Below are positions 53,137-62,592 of a stretch of DNA of 64,000 nt, one piece after another. The position numbers and the translations under genes were made by a program. Source of the stretch: Tepiditoga spiralis. Lineage in GTDB: Bacteria > Thermotogota > Thermotogae > Petrotogales > Petrotogaceae. The notes under the pieces were generated by a model. It did not search any database and was not told the DNA's origin. It saw only the letters and a program-made list of their open reading frames with translations. The stretch spans positions 1 through 64,000 of the forward strand of contig NZ_AP018712.1 of NCBI RefSeq assembly GCF_014701195.1, in the 5' to 3' direction. Every line of letters begins with the position of its first letter. The first letter of the stretch is position 1.

Positions 53137-54909
53137 TTATTCACCCACCTTTTTTATTGCATCAAATGGACAAACTTGAGCACAAACAGAACATCCTACA
53201 CATGTATCTTGATCTATTATAGATCCTATTTTTTCATCAAATGATATTGAAGGACAGCCTATATTTAAACACATCTTACATTTTTTACATTTATCAGAAT
53301 CAACATAATACTTTTGTGGTTTTAGTTCAAACTGTTGCATATCTATTTCTGTGAATTTTTTTAGAGCACATGGCCATTTTGTTATTATTACAGATGGTTC
53401 TGTTAATTCCATTGCTTCATTTATAGAATCTTTTACTTCCTTTAAGTTGTTTGGATTTATCGTTCTTATATGTTTTATTCCAACTGCTTTACAAATAGCT
53501 TCTATATCTATTATTTCTGCTTTTTCTCCCATTAAAGTATATCCAGTACCTGGGTTTTCTTGATGACCTGTCATAGCAGTTATTCTATTGTCTAAAATTA
53601 TTATTGTTGCATTACTCTTGTTGTATACTATATCTATTAATCCAGTTATTCCAGAATGGAAGAACGTTGAATCTCCAACTACACCAAATACTTTTTTCTT
53701 GGTTCCTGCTTGTTCAAAAGCTTTTATAAAACCGTGAGCTGCTGAAACTCCAGCTCCCATACAAACAACTGAATCCATAGCATTTAAAGGTTCTGCAGAT
53801 CCAAGTGTATAACATCCTATATCTCCTGTTATTACAACATCTTTCTTTTTACCTAATTCATAAAATAAACCTCTATGAGGACATCCAGAACAAAGTGTTG
53901 GTGGTCTTGAAACTACTTTTTCTTTATTTTGTTCTACTATTTTTGATTTTTCACCAAGTAATGCTTCTCTTATTATATCTGGATTTAATTCAAGTGTAAT
54001 AGGAATTTTTTCTTTACCAATTACATTAATTCCCATGGCTTTTATTTCTGTTTCTAAAAACGGTTCATTTTCTTCAATTACATATAATTTTTTTACCTTA
54101 CTTGAAAATTCTTTTATCATTTTTTTAGGTAAAGGATATGTAAATCCCAATTTCAAATAAGATGCCTTATCTCCAAATACTTCTTTTGCATATTGATAAG
54201 AAATACCTGAAGTAATTATACCAATTTCTTCTGTATTCCATTCTTCTTTATTTAAAAATGTATTGTTAGCATATTCTTCTAATTTCTTTAATTTTTCTTC
54301 AAGTTCTATATGATGAACTCTTGCTCTTGCTGGGGTTGCAACAAATTTTGGAATATTTCTTGAATATGGTTTTATTTCAACATTTTTTCTTTCTCCAAGT
54401 TCAACTAAGCTTTTACTATGACAAACTCTTGTTGTAAGTCTAAACAAAACTGGCACATCATATTTTTCACTTATTTCATATGCTTCCATTGTAAAATCTT
54501 TTGCTTCCTGACTATCTGATGGTTCTATTAAAGGCATCTTGGCATGTCTTGCATAATACCTATTATCTTGTTCATTTTGAGAAGAATGCATTCCCGGATC
54601 ATCTGCAGTTACTATTACACATCCTCCATTTACACCTAAGTAAGCATAAGTAAACATTGGATCAGCAGCAACGTTCATTCCAACGTGTTTCATAGCAGAT
54701 AAACTTCTTGCTCCAGCCATTGAAGCACCAACTGCTACTTCTACAGCAACTTTTTCATTAGGTGTCCATTCTGAATATATTTCTTTATATTTTGCAATAT
54801 TTTCAAGTATTTCCGTACTTGGAGTACCTGGATATGCTGCAGCAACATGTACTCCTGCTTCATATGCTCCTCGAGCAACAGCTTCATTACCAGTTAAAAG
54901 CTTTTTCAT
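53137..54909 (-). CDS. iorA: indolepyruvate ferredoxin oxidoreductase, alpha subunit
   Basis: A 590-residue TPP enzyme. The N-terminal pyrimidine-binding domain has GNEAVARGAYEAGVHVAAAYPGTP. The TPP-binding domain shows RPPTLCSGCPHRGLFYELG, GDIGCYTLGSAEP and GDSTFFHSGITGL. The C-terminus is a two-cluster ferredoxin domain (CKKCKMCLNIGCPS and CVGCSVCAQVCPFDA). Together with IorB it forms the heterodimer. It points to fermentation of aromatic amino acids with reduced ferredoxin as product. Confidence 0.95.
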   Translation of the reverse strand: MKKLLTGNEAVARGAYEAGVHVAAAYPGTPSTEILENIAKYKEIYSEWTPNEKVAVEVAVGASMAGARSLSAMKHVGMNVAADPMFTYAYLGVNGGCVIVTADDPGMHSSQNEQDNRYYARHAKMPLIEPSDSQEAKDFTMEAYEISEKYDVPVLFRLTTRVCHSKSLVELGERKNVEIKPYSRNIPKFVATPARARVHHIELEEKLKKLEEYANNTFLNKEEWNTEEIGIITSGISYQYAKEVFGDKASYLKLGFTYPLPKKMIKEFSSKVKKLYVIEENEPFLETEIKAMGINVIGKEKIPITLELNPDIIREALLGEKSKIVEQNKEKVVSRPPTLCSGCPHRGLFYELGKKKDVVITGDIGCYTLGSAEPLNAMDSVVCMGAGVSAAHGFIKAFEQAGTKKKVFGVVGDSTFFHSGITGLIDIVYNKSNATIIILDNRITAMTGHQENPGTGYTLMGEKAEIIDIEAICKAVGIKHIRTINPNNLKEVKDSINEAMELTEPSVIITKWPCALKKFTEIDMQQFELKPQKYYVDSDKCKKCKMCLNIGCPSISFDEKIGSIIDQDTCVGCSVCAQVCPFDAIKKVGE

Positions 54910-54964
54910 TTTCTTATCTCCTTTCTTTTTTAATATTCAATTTTATTATAGCTTATTTAACATT

Positions 54965-54997
54965 AAAAAAACATCTGCTTAAAGCAGATATTTTTTT
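54965..54997 (-). terminator. hairpin upstream of iorA
   Basis: AAAAAAACATCTGCTTAAAGCAGAT plus T7 between tatD and iorA; a terminator for transcription arriving from tatD. Confidence 0.7.
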
Positions 54998-55047
54998 GTT
55001 TAAATAGATATAATTGCTAAAAATTAAATAATATAACTAATTTTTAA

Positions 55048-55078
55048 ATGAAAAAAAATTCAGTGAATTTTTTTTCAT
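55048..55078 (-). terminator. AT-rich palindrome at the tatD stop
   Basis: ATGAAAAAAAATTCA/TGAATTTTTTTTCAT with a one-base centre, overlapping the tatD stop codon. Confidence 0.55.
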
Positions 55079-55836
55079 ACTTTAAATAATTTTTTTGCAT
55101 TTAAGAATAATATTTCTTTTAATGGTTCAATATCTATTTGTTTAATTTCTGAAATTTTTTCATAAACATACTGTATATATAACGGATTATTTCTCTTTCC
55201 TCTATATGGAACCGGTGGTAAAAATGGTGAATCAGTTTCTGGTAAAATTTTATCTATTGGAGTGTATTTTAATACTTCTCTCAATTCTTGATTTTTTGGA
55301 TAAGTTATTGGACCATCAAAACCTAAATATAATCCCATATCTAAAAATTTTTTTGCATTTTTTCTATCAGAAGAATAGCAATGAACTACGCCTCCCATTT
55401 CTGGTATATTATGTGTTTTTAAAAAATCAATTGCTTCAGTGTAAGCATCTCTAATATGCATTATTATTGGTATATTATTTTTATTTGCAATATATAATTG
55501 TTTTTCAAATCCTATATATTGATCTTTTTTATCAGTATCCCAATGAAAGTCTAATCCTATTTCTCCAATTGCTATAACTTTTTTATTTTCTATTAATTTT
55601 TCAATTTCATCATAATCATCATGTTTTAAGTTTTCAGTTTCTGTTGGATGTATTCCAACAGAACAATAAATATTTTTTACTTTTTTAGATAATTCAATAG
55701 TTTTTTTTGAAGATTTTAAATCTATACCTACTTCAAATAAAAACTCAAACTTTTCAGACAATTCTTTTATTAATTCTTCTCTTTCATTATCAAAATGTTC
55801 TAAGGTTAAATGACAATGTGTATCTATAAGCTTCAA
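55075..55836 (-). CDS. tatD: TatD-family metal-dependent deoxyribonuclease
   Basis: A TIM-barrel amidohydrolase-type DNase. Metal ligands: IDTHCHLT at the start, IGEIGLDFHWD, IMHIRDA, VVHCYSSD and the late PETDSPFLPP. About 253 residues from the TTG at 55834-55836, which has GGAGGTG at the right distance. In-frame codons further upstream (to 55914) lack an RBS and do not match the family. Confidence 0.9.
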   Translation of the reverse strand: MKLIDTHCHLTLEHFDNEREELIKELSEKFEFLFEVGIDLKSSKKTIELSKKVKNIYCSVGIHPTETENLKHDDYDEIEKLIENKKVIAIGEIGLDFHWDTDKKDQYIGFEKQLYIANKNNIPIIMHIRDAYTEAIDFLKTHNIPEMGGVVHCYSSDRKNAKKFLDMGLYLGFDGPITYPKNQELREVLKYTPIDKILPETDSPFLPPVPYRGKRNNPLYIQYVYEKISEIKQIDIEPLKEILFLNAKKLFKV

Positions 55837-56026
55837 AGTACACCTCCAATAATATCTTTTTATATTTACTAGTATTATACCATATTCACATAAATCATTA
55901 AGATTTTTAATCAATATTAATATTTTGACAATTTTTTAATATTAAAAACAAGTTTTTTTGATAAAATCTTTTGTTAATGAATTATTTTAGTTTTTTTATG
56001 ATAAAATAATAATAGGAGAGTGAAGT

Positions 56027-56854
56027 ATGAAATCTTTTGTTTTTGATTTAGATGGAACATTATTAAATTCTAATATAGAAATAACTCAAAATACTATAAA
56101 TTCTTTAAAAAAACTAAAAGAACAAGGAACTTCTATAATTATAGCAACTGGAAGAATGTACAGTTCTATGATGTATATTATAGAAAAATATCTACCTTTT
56201 TTAAAGGGTTACTCTCCACTAATTGCATATAATGGAGCTTATGTTTTAGACAAAAATAAAAATATCTTATATGAAAGTACAATAGAAAATAAAATAGCTT
56301 GTAAATGTATTAAATTTTTAAGAAATGAAAATATTCATAGACAAGCTTATATAAATGATGTTTTAATTGTTGAAGAAGATAACAATGAGATTAAATCATA
56401 CTCAAAACATGCCTCTATTAAGTATGTTGTTGTTAAAGATTTAATAGACGAAATAAACAAAAGAAACAATGTAATAAAATTATTAGCAATAGGAAAAGAA
56501 AATATAATTTTAGAACTTCAAAAAAAATTGAAGAAAAACTTTGAAAAAGACTTAAATATAATACAATCTTTTAAAACATATCTTGATTTAGTTCATAAAA
56601 ACACTTCAAAAGGGGCAGCATTAAAAAAAGTATTTGAATACTATAATTTAAGCTTTGATAATACGTATATCTTTGGAGATTCACAAAATGATATTTCTAT
56701 GCTTAATCTTACTAAAAATAGTTTTGTTTTAAATAATGCGTCTAATGAAGTAAAAAAACATGCAAAATATGTTATTCCTTCAAATGATGAGGATGGTGTT
56801 TCTTTTGCAATTGAAAAAATTCTTTCTTCTAATAGTTTTACTTATAGTAATTAA
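56027..56854 (+). CDS. Cof-type HAD phosphatase
   Basis: HAD-superfamily (IIB) hydrolase of the Cof/YidA group, 275 residues. Motif I FDLDGTLLNS, motif II IIATGRM, and motif IV FGDSQNDISML. The C2-type cap lies between. These enzymes dephosphorylate sugar phosphates and other small phosphates, with broad specificity. RBS GGAGAG. It overlaps the next gene. Confidence 0.9.
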   Translation: MKSFVFDLDGTLLNSNIEITQNTINSLKKLKEQGTSIIIATGRMYSSMMYIIEKYLPFLKGYSPLIAYNGAYVLDKNKNILYESTIENKIACKCIKFLRNENIHRQAYINDVLIVEEDNNEIKSYSKHASIKYVVVKDLIDEINKRNNVIKLLAIGKENIILELQKKLKKNFEKDLNIIQSFKTYLDLVHKNTSKGAALKKVFEYYNLSFDNTYIFGDSQNDISMLNLTKNSFVLNNASNEVKKHAKYVIPSNDEDGVSFAIEKILSSNSFTYSN

Positions 56855-57596
56855 TGAATTTTCATCATACCCTATTTTAAGCGAGAATAAAATAATTGGT
56901 CATATCTATACAGATCTTAAAGCTAATATAAATAAAAATGAATTAAACGGATACATACTGTCTTTAAATCAAATAGATCCCGAATTATGTTATCTTGCAA
57001 TAGGATCCGTTAATAATTTTGAATTAATAGAAAATTTATTTTTAGATATAGGAACAGAATTAAAAAATAAAAACTTTGATTTTGTTATTTTTGGAAACTT
57101 AAAAACATTAAACAAAGAAACAACTGATTATTTAAATTACATAGGAAAATCTCCTTATCTCATTTCTGAAGTTTTATATAGAATGATTAGAGGTTTTGAA
57201 ACAGCTGGAATTGTTCCAGTTTTAAAAATAACTTCTGATGATGATACAAAAGTAAAAAATTCTTTAAAAAATAGAGCTGGTGCCATATATACTTACTCTG
57301 AAGAAATAAATAATCTTGATATGTACTTAAAAAATAATAATGTATATTTAAAAAAAGATAGAATTTTAAGATTACCATGGAAAACAGAAACTTCTTTTTT
57401 AAAAGATTCAATAAAATCTATATATGAAAACAGTATCATATTATCTGGTTGGAGAAAAGATAATTCAAAGTTATTGTATAGAAAAATAAATTTTACAGAA
57501 ACTAAAATGATTACTTATTTTTCTCATTCGGTAGAAAGTTTAGCTAAAGAAGTTTTAGACGGAAAAAAACTTGCAACTGGAAAAATAACATGGTAA
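56811..57596 (+). CDS. secreted GH3-like protein, probably degenerate
   Basis: About 261 residues. A TTG start at 56811 gives a signal peptide (KKFFLLIVLLIVINEFSS); an ATG at 56793 is an alternative. The segment IGKSPYLISEVLYRMIRGFETAGIVPVLKI resembles part of the family-3 glycoside hydrolase (NagZ) barrel, where it ends with the KHFPGHG motif. That motif is absent and the protein is shorter than NagZ, so a non-catalytic envelope role is more likely. It overlaps the Cof gene. Confidence 0.5.
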   Translation: MKKFFLLIVLLIVINEFSSYPILSENKIIGHIYTDLKANINKNELNGYILSLNQIDPELCYLAIGSVNNFELIENLFLDIGTELKNKNFDFVIFGNLKTLNKETTDYLNYIGKSPYLISEVLYRMIRGFETAGIVPVLKITSDDDTKVKNSLKNRAGAIYTYSEEINNLDMYLKNNNVYLKKDRILRLPWKTETSFLKDSIKSIYENSIILSGWRKDNSKLLYRKINFTETKMITYFSHSVESLAKEVLDGKKLATGKITW

Positions 57597-57609
57597 AGGG
57601 GGAATTTTA

Positions 57610-58191
57610 GTGGAAAAAAAAATAGAGGAATTAGAAGAAAAAATAAAAAAATTAGAAGAAGAAATTATTGGTTATAAAAATAGAGAACAAGAAATGGAAT
57701 TTTTAATAGAACAATATAATTCATTAGTTAAAGATGAATTTGATTCTTTTGATGAATTTGTAATGAATCTTGTAACAAGAAAAATAATAGATGAAAACAC
57801 AAGAGTTTATTCAAAAGAATTTTTTGAAAAATTATTTTCTATTTATTACCAAAAAGCATTTGAAATGGATAAAGAATGTGGAATTATAACTATAAGACTT
57901 CCGTACTTTGATAAAGTAAGTGGAGAAGAAAAAAAAGTAGTAGAAAGAGAAATTGGAAAAATTTTAAGAGAAAGCGTAAGAATTCCTTTAGACATAATTG
58001 CACGTTATTCAAATGTTAGTTTTGTAATACTTCTAACAGATATTACTAAAGATGTTTTTGATACTATTTCTGAAAGAATTAAAAAAAGACTTACAACTTT
58101 AACTGATTACAGCAATAATTTTAAAATGAAAAGATATTATATACCTGTTGATGACGTTAAAACAGAAGATATTTTAAATGATTTAAGGTAA
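57610..58191 (+). CDS. coiled-coil protein with degenerate GGDEF-like domain
   Basis: A 193-residue cytoplasmic protein. Residues 1-40 are a charged coiled coil (EKKIEELEEKIKKLEEEI). Residues about 65-180 have the layout of a GGDEF domain: IGKILRESVRIPLDIIARYS matches the region before the active loop, but the GGDEF site is replaced by NVSFVI. It would not make cyclic di-GMP and may act as a receptor or scaffold. GTG start after GGGGGA. It precedes murA closely, so it may be in the same transcript. Confidence 0.5.
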   Translation: MEKKIEELEEKIKKLEEEIIGYKNREQEMEFLIEQYNSLVKDEFDSFDEFVMNLVTRKIIDENTRVYSKEFFEKLFSIYYQKAFEMDKECGIITIRLPYFDKVSGEEKKVVEREIGKILRESVRIPLDIIARYSNVSFVILLTDITKDVFDTISERIKKRLTTLTDYSNNFKMKRYYIPVDDVKTEDILNDLR

Positions 58192-58203
58192 TTGGAGGAG
58201 ATT

Positions 58204-59496
58204 ATGGAAAGTTTGAGAATAGATAATACTGGTAAATTAATTGTCTCAGGTATGCAACAAGCCAATGGCATTTTAGAAATTTCAGGAGCTAAAAATTCTG
58301 TTTTACCGATAATGGCTGCTTGTATTTTAACTGACGAAAAAATAATTTTAAGAAACGTTCCAGACATATCAGATGTAAATACTATGATTGAAATACTTGA
58401 AAGTTCTGGAAAAACAGTAAATAGAGTTAAAGATACTTTATATATTGAAAAATCCGAAAAAATAAACTCTGAAATCCCTTATGAACCCGTTAGAAAGATG
58501 CGTGCTTCCTTTAATGTTTATGGACCATTAACTGTTATAAACAAAATATCAAAAGTAGCTCTTCCTGGTGGATGTTCTTTGGGTGCAAGACCTGTAAACT
58601 TCCATATTGATGGATTAATGAAACTAGGAATAGAAAGTAAAATAGAACATGGATTTGTATATGGTAAAATAAAACCTATAGAAAAATCAGAAGTTCATAT
58701 AAGTTTAGATTTTCCAAGCGTTGGAGCAACCGAACATATATTGACAACTGCAACTTTAATTGATGGAGTTAAAACAATAATAAATAATTGCGCTATGGAA
58801 CCTGAAATTGATGATCTTGCAAACTTTTTAAATAAAATGGGAGCTAATATAGAAGGCATTGGAACTTCAAAAATAATAATTCATGGTGTTAAAAAATTAC
58901 ACGGAATTGATTATAAAGTTATCCCTGACAGAATAGAAGCAGGTACTTTTATAATAATGGGAGCTTTAATAGGAAAAAATTTAACAATAAAGAATATAAA
59001 TGCTGAACACCTTGAAAGTTTATTTTCAAAATTGGATGAAATGAATATAGAATATAATTTAAAAGGAAATGAAGTTAAAATATCTTCTTCATTAAATAAA
59101 AAATTAAATGCCACAATAATAGATACAGCTCCTTATCCTGGATTTCCAACAGATTTGCAATCTCAAATGATGGTACTTTGTTCTTTAATCGATGGAAGAA
59201 CAACCATAAAAGAAAATATTTTTAGTAATAGACTTTCTATAATAGATGAATTGAACAGAATGGGAGCTAATATAAAAGCTGAGAATAATAACTTAGCAAT
59301 AGTAGATGGCGTTAGATTTTTAAGTGGGGCACCAGTTCAAGCAACAGATTTAAGATCTTCTGCAGCTTTATTATTAGCTGCACTCGTTGCTGAAGGTGAA
59401 ACAATAATAAACAATGTAGATCATATATTTAGAGGTTATGAAAAAATTGAAGAAAAATTAAAAAATGTTGGAATAAAAATTGAATATTATGAATAA
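58204..59496 (+). CDS. murA: UDP-N-acetylglucosamine 1-carboxyvinyltransferase
   Basis: First committed step of peptidoglycan synthesis: transfer of enolpyruvate from PEP to UDP-GlcNAc. The N-terminal ISGAKNSVLPIMAA, the PEP-site Cys in LPGGCSLGARPVNFH (target of fosfomycin) and the later RIEAGTFIIM and PTDLQSQMM are all present. About 430 residues. GGAGGAG supports the ATG at 58204 over the TTG at 58192. Confidence 0.95.
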   Translation: MESLRIDNTGKLIVSGMQQANGILEISGAKNSVLPIMAACILTDEKIILRNVPDISDVNTMIEILESSGKTVNRVKDTLYIEKSEKINSEIPYEPVRKMRASFNVYGPLTVINKISKVALPGGCSLGARPVNFHIDGLMKLGIESKIEHGFVYGKIKPIEKSEVHISLDFPSVGATEHILTTATLIDGVKTIINNCAMEPEIDDLANFLNKMGANIEGIGTSKIIIHGVKKLHGIDYKVIPDRIEAGTFIIMGALIGKNLTIKNINAEHLESLFSKLDEMNIEYNLKGNEVKISSSLNKKLNATIIDTAPYPGFPTDLQSQMMVLCSLIDGRTTIKENIFSNRLSIIDELNRMGANIKAENNNLAIVDGVRFLSGAPVQATDLRSSAALLLAALVAEGETIINNVDHIFRGYEKIEEKLKNVGIKIEYYE

Positions 59497-59531
59497 AAAA
59501 AATAACGATTAAATCGTTATTTTTTTTATTC
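59491..59531. terminator. convergent terminator murA / DNA methylase
   Basis: Perfect stem AATAAAAAAAATAACGAT with its complement and a TAA loop between convergent genes. Confidence 0.85.
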
Positions 59532-61541
59532 ATATATTAATTCGTCTAAATATTTTTCATAATAAAGTTTTATAATTTCTTCTATATTAATTAGGCTTTT
59601 ATTTAAATAAACTTTTGAATATTCCGAATATACTTCAAATATTTTTCCCATTATTATAACAACTTTATCTGAATAACTAATTGACTTTTTATAATAAATA
59701 TTTTTTAATATTTCTTTTTTCACTTTTTTTAAAAATTGTTGGAATTTTATTTCTTTTAACTCAAATAATGTTTTTTGGCATACTATTATCAAATTAAAAT
59801 TCATTTTATTTCTTATATTATCTATTAATCCACTATTTTTTTCAATATCTACTGGATAAGTTTTTATTATTTTAAACCCTGATTCAATAATAGGTATAAT
59901 AATTGAAACCCAACCATCTATACTATTATTATTGTAGGTTAAAACCATATAAGAATTATTTTTTAATACTCTTCTTCCTTCTAAAAAAACATGCTTTAAT
60001 TCTTTTATATAATCATCTTTTTTATAATTTCTACTCTTATTAACTACTATTTCTTTATCTTTTTTTAAAGAATCATTTTTAAAATAAATATATTCATTAT
60101 TTAATAAAATTCTTTGCCAAACATAAAAAAATTCTGAAAGTTCTGAATAATTAATCGATGAAAAATAAGGTGGATCAGTAATAATATAATCTATAGACTC
60201 ATCTGGAAGTTCTTTCATATTTTTTGAAGAATTACAAATTAAAAAAGTATTTTTATCTTTCAAATCTTCAAAATTTTTAGCAAATATTGCATTTATTTTT
60301 TCTTTTTCTAAAAATATTTTTTCATTCTTATTATAATTTTTTTCAAAAATATTATAATTAAATTCTTTTGCTTTTATATAATTTTGAAAAAATTTTTTAA
60401 AGGTCCCCGATCCAACTTTTGCTCCCCACATATTATTTTCAACACTAATTACAATAGGAGCAAAGTGATGATCACCAAATAGAGGTTCACTTTTATTATA
60501 ATCTTTTTGAAAAGAACAAAATGCATTATTAGAATTTAAAAAGTTTGAAAACAAACATAAAAATTGTTCTCTTATTTTTACGTTTCTTATTTCTTTTATA
60601 TTTTTTAATAATAATGAATGAAAGTATAATTGACTTTCATAAAACATATCTTTCCAATAAAAATAATTATGATTAAATAGTCTTTTTGTTTCATCTCCAT
60701 AAGGAATTTTTTGATTTGGAATAAAATCAAAATCTATATTAAATTTTTCTGAAAAATGCTTAATATCATCATTATCTGGTATTTTTATTTTTCTTTCTTT
60801 ATTATCATAATATTCAATGGCAATTATTTCATTTTCTACATCTTTTTGATCTCTTAAATTAAAAATATTTCCACATTCACAAGTTACTTTTCCTCTTTTA
60901 TAATTTCCTAAAAATGAATTAAATTTTATTCCACAATTTTTACAAGTTACTATTTCATCATTTGACTTTATTAAAGAACCACAATTTTTACATATGGTAT
61001 AATTAATAAAGTTTTTTCTCTTTATATTAGTTAATCTATATGTTGGAAAAATTTTTATTTCTTTTCCACATTTACTACATTTTGTTTTTTTTGATCTAAA
61101 TAAATAAATTACGTCACACAATTCTCCATTTTCATTTTTAATTTTATAATAATTACTAATTTCTTTACCTACTTCAAGTTCAATTTTATTAAAAGTTTTT
61201 TTTAATTCTTCAATTTCAACGGATTCTAATTCACACTTTGTTATAAACCAAGAAACTGGATTTATATCATATCCTACAATTTTTCCTCCCATTCTCAAAA
61301 CATTTATTGGAATTGTGCCTCCACCAAAAAATGGATCTAAGACAATTTTATTCTTTAATAACATTTCATTATTTAAATAAAAAGATTTTTCAACATTTTT
61401 ATTCATTAAAGAAAGCAAGATCCCACGTATTAATGAATCTGTTTTTCTTGAAAACCATTTATGAACAGAATAAATAGGTTTTCTATGAACTACTTCCTTT
61501 TTAGAAATATCTGATATAAATTTATACGGAAAATCATTCAA
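59526..61541 (-). CDS. DNA methylase, DUF1156-like, with internal zinc ribbons
   Basis: About 671 residues. The start is a TTG at 61541 because AAGGAGT lies just before it, inside the permease end. Near the N-terminus are HKWFSRKTDSL and the SAM motif LDPFFGGGTIPINVLRMGG. The catalytic motif TDPPYFSS lies near residue 455 and LTYNNNSIDGW near 560, a split order seen in DUF1156 adenine methylases. Between them are four CxxC zinc ribbons (e.g. CSKCGKE, CKNCGSL, CKNCGIK). No restriction gene is next to it; it may be an orphan or a defence remnant. Confidence 0.75.
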   Translation of the reverse strand: MNDFPYKFISDISKKEVVHRKPIYSVHKWFSRKTDSLIRGILLSLMNKNVEKSFYLNNEMLLKNKIVLDPFFGGGTIPINVLRMGGKIVGYDINPVSWFITKCELESVEIEELKKTFNKIELEVGKEISNYYKIKNENGELCDVIYLFRSKKTKCSKCGKEIKIFPTYRLTNIKRKNFINYTICKNCGSLIKSNDEIVTCKNCGIKFNSFLGNYKRGKVTCECGNIFNLRDQKDVENEIIAIEYYDNKERKIKIPDNDDIKHFSEKFNIDFDFIPNQKIPYGDETKRLFNHNYFYWKDMFYESQLYFHSLLLKNIKEIRNVKIREQFLCLFSNFLNSNNAFCSFQKDYNKSEPLFGDHHFAPIVISVENNMWGAKVGSGTFKKFFQNYIKAKEFNYNIFEKNYNKNEKIFLEKEKINAIFAKNFEDLKDKNTFLICNSSKNMKELPDESIDYIITDPPYFSSINYSELSEFFYVWQRILLNNEYIYFKNDSLKKDKEIVVNKSRNYKKDDYIKELKHVFLEGRRVLKNNSYMVLTYNNNSIDGWVSIIIPIIESGFKIIKTYPVDIEKNSGLIDNIRNKMNFNLIIVCQKTLFELKEIKFQQFLKKVKKEILKNIYYKKSISYSDKVVIIMGKIFEVYSEYSKVYLNKSLINIEEIIKLYYEKYLDELIYE

Positions 61542-61542
61542 T

Positions 61543-62592
61543 TTATTTTGACTCCTTAACAAAGTTTTTAGAAGCAATAATTAACAATAAGGTTCCTGAA
61601 AGTATAAAAATTATATTTATAAACCAAAATACCAATATATTCATGCTTTCTACACCCGCTACATATCTTATTATATCAACAACATATTTTACTGGTAATA
61701 TATAAGAAAGCCACCTCAAATATCCTGGAATAAATGAAATTGGAAAGTATATACCTGCAAAAAACATCATAATTGTAAATAAAATAGATGATGCTGTATT
61801 TGCACTTTCAGTTTCTTTAAATAATACTAAAATTAAAATACCAACCCCCATCATTCCTATTGTTGTTGATAATCCAACTATAATTAATAAAAACCAATTA
61901 AATTGAAAGGATAAATTAAACCACATTTTTCCTAATATTATTATAAAAAATATAGATGCAAAATTCAAAATTAATTTATTAAAAGATGCAGAAATTACAA
62001 ATTGATATGGTTTTACTGGAGCAACCATAAATCTCTTTATTATTCCTAGCTTTTTATATCTTCCAAAAACATTTATCACAGAAAACATTCCACCAGAAAG
62101 TATTGAAATAGCTATTATTCCTGTTAACAAATATTCCATTGGATTTGTTTGAGTTTTCCCTAATTTAATTAGTTTTTCATCAACACTTATATAATCTTTT
62201 TTTAATTTCAATAAGTATTTTTTTACTCCACTATTTGCTCCATACTTTATCCACTGAATATTTGAATTCATATTTGAAACATAATAATATTTAACTTCAT
62301 TATTGTTCATATAGATTCCATAATCAACTTTATTATTATTAACTGCTTCTTTTAATTTTTCTTCATTTTCATAAATTAAAATCTTGTTTGGTTTAAAGTA
62401 ATTTTTTACATCATCGTTTATAGTTCCAGAAATACCATAAGTATAAGTTTTAACTATATTATTTTGAGTAAATAAAAAACCAAAAATCACTAAAAACAAA
62501 ACTGGAAAAAACAAAGTAAAAAAAACTTCAATTTTGTTTTTAAAGGTTTCAAGAAAAAAAACTTTTATCATTGTTTTAAAAGATTTATTCAT
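61543..62592 (-). CDS. ABC-2 type transporter permease
   Basis: A 349-residue membrane protein with one N-terminal helix, a periplasmic domain of about 150 residues and five C-terminal helices (LTGIIAISILSGGMF, FFAGIYFPISFIPGYL), typical of ABC-2 exporters. It overlaps the previous permease gene by eight bases. It forms a heterodimer with that permease and is followed directly by the DNA methylase. Confidence 0.88.
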   Translation of the reverse strand: MNKSFKTMIKVFFLETFKNKIEVFFTLFFPVLFLVIFGFLFTQNNIVKTYTYGISGTINDDVKNYFKPNKILIYENEEKLKEAVNNNKVDYGIYMNNNEVKYYYVSNMNSNIQWIKYGANSGVKKYLLKLKKDYISVDEKLIKLGKTQTNPMEYLLTGIIAISILSGGMFSVINVFGRYKKLGIIKRFMVAPVKPYQFVISASFNKLILNFASIFFIIILGKMWFNLSFQFNWFLLIIVGLSTTIGMMGVGILILVLFKETESANTASSILFTIMMFFAGIYFPISFIPGYLRWLSYILPVKYVVDIIRYVAGVESMNILVFWFINIIFILSGTLLLIIASKNFVKESK

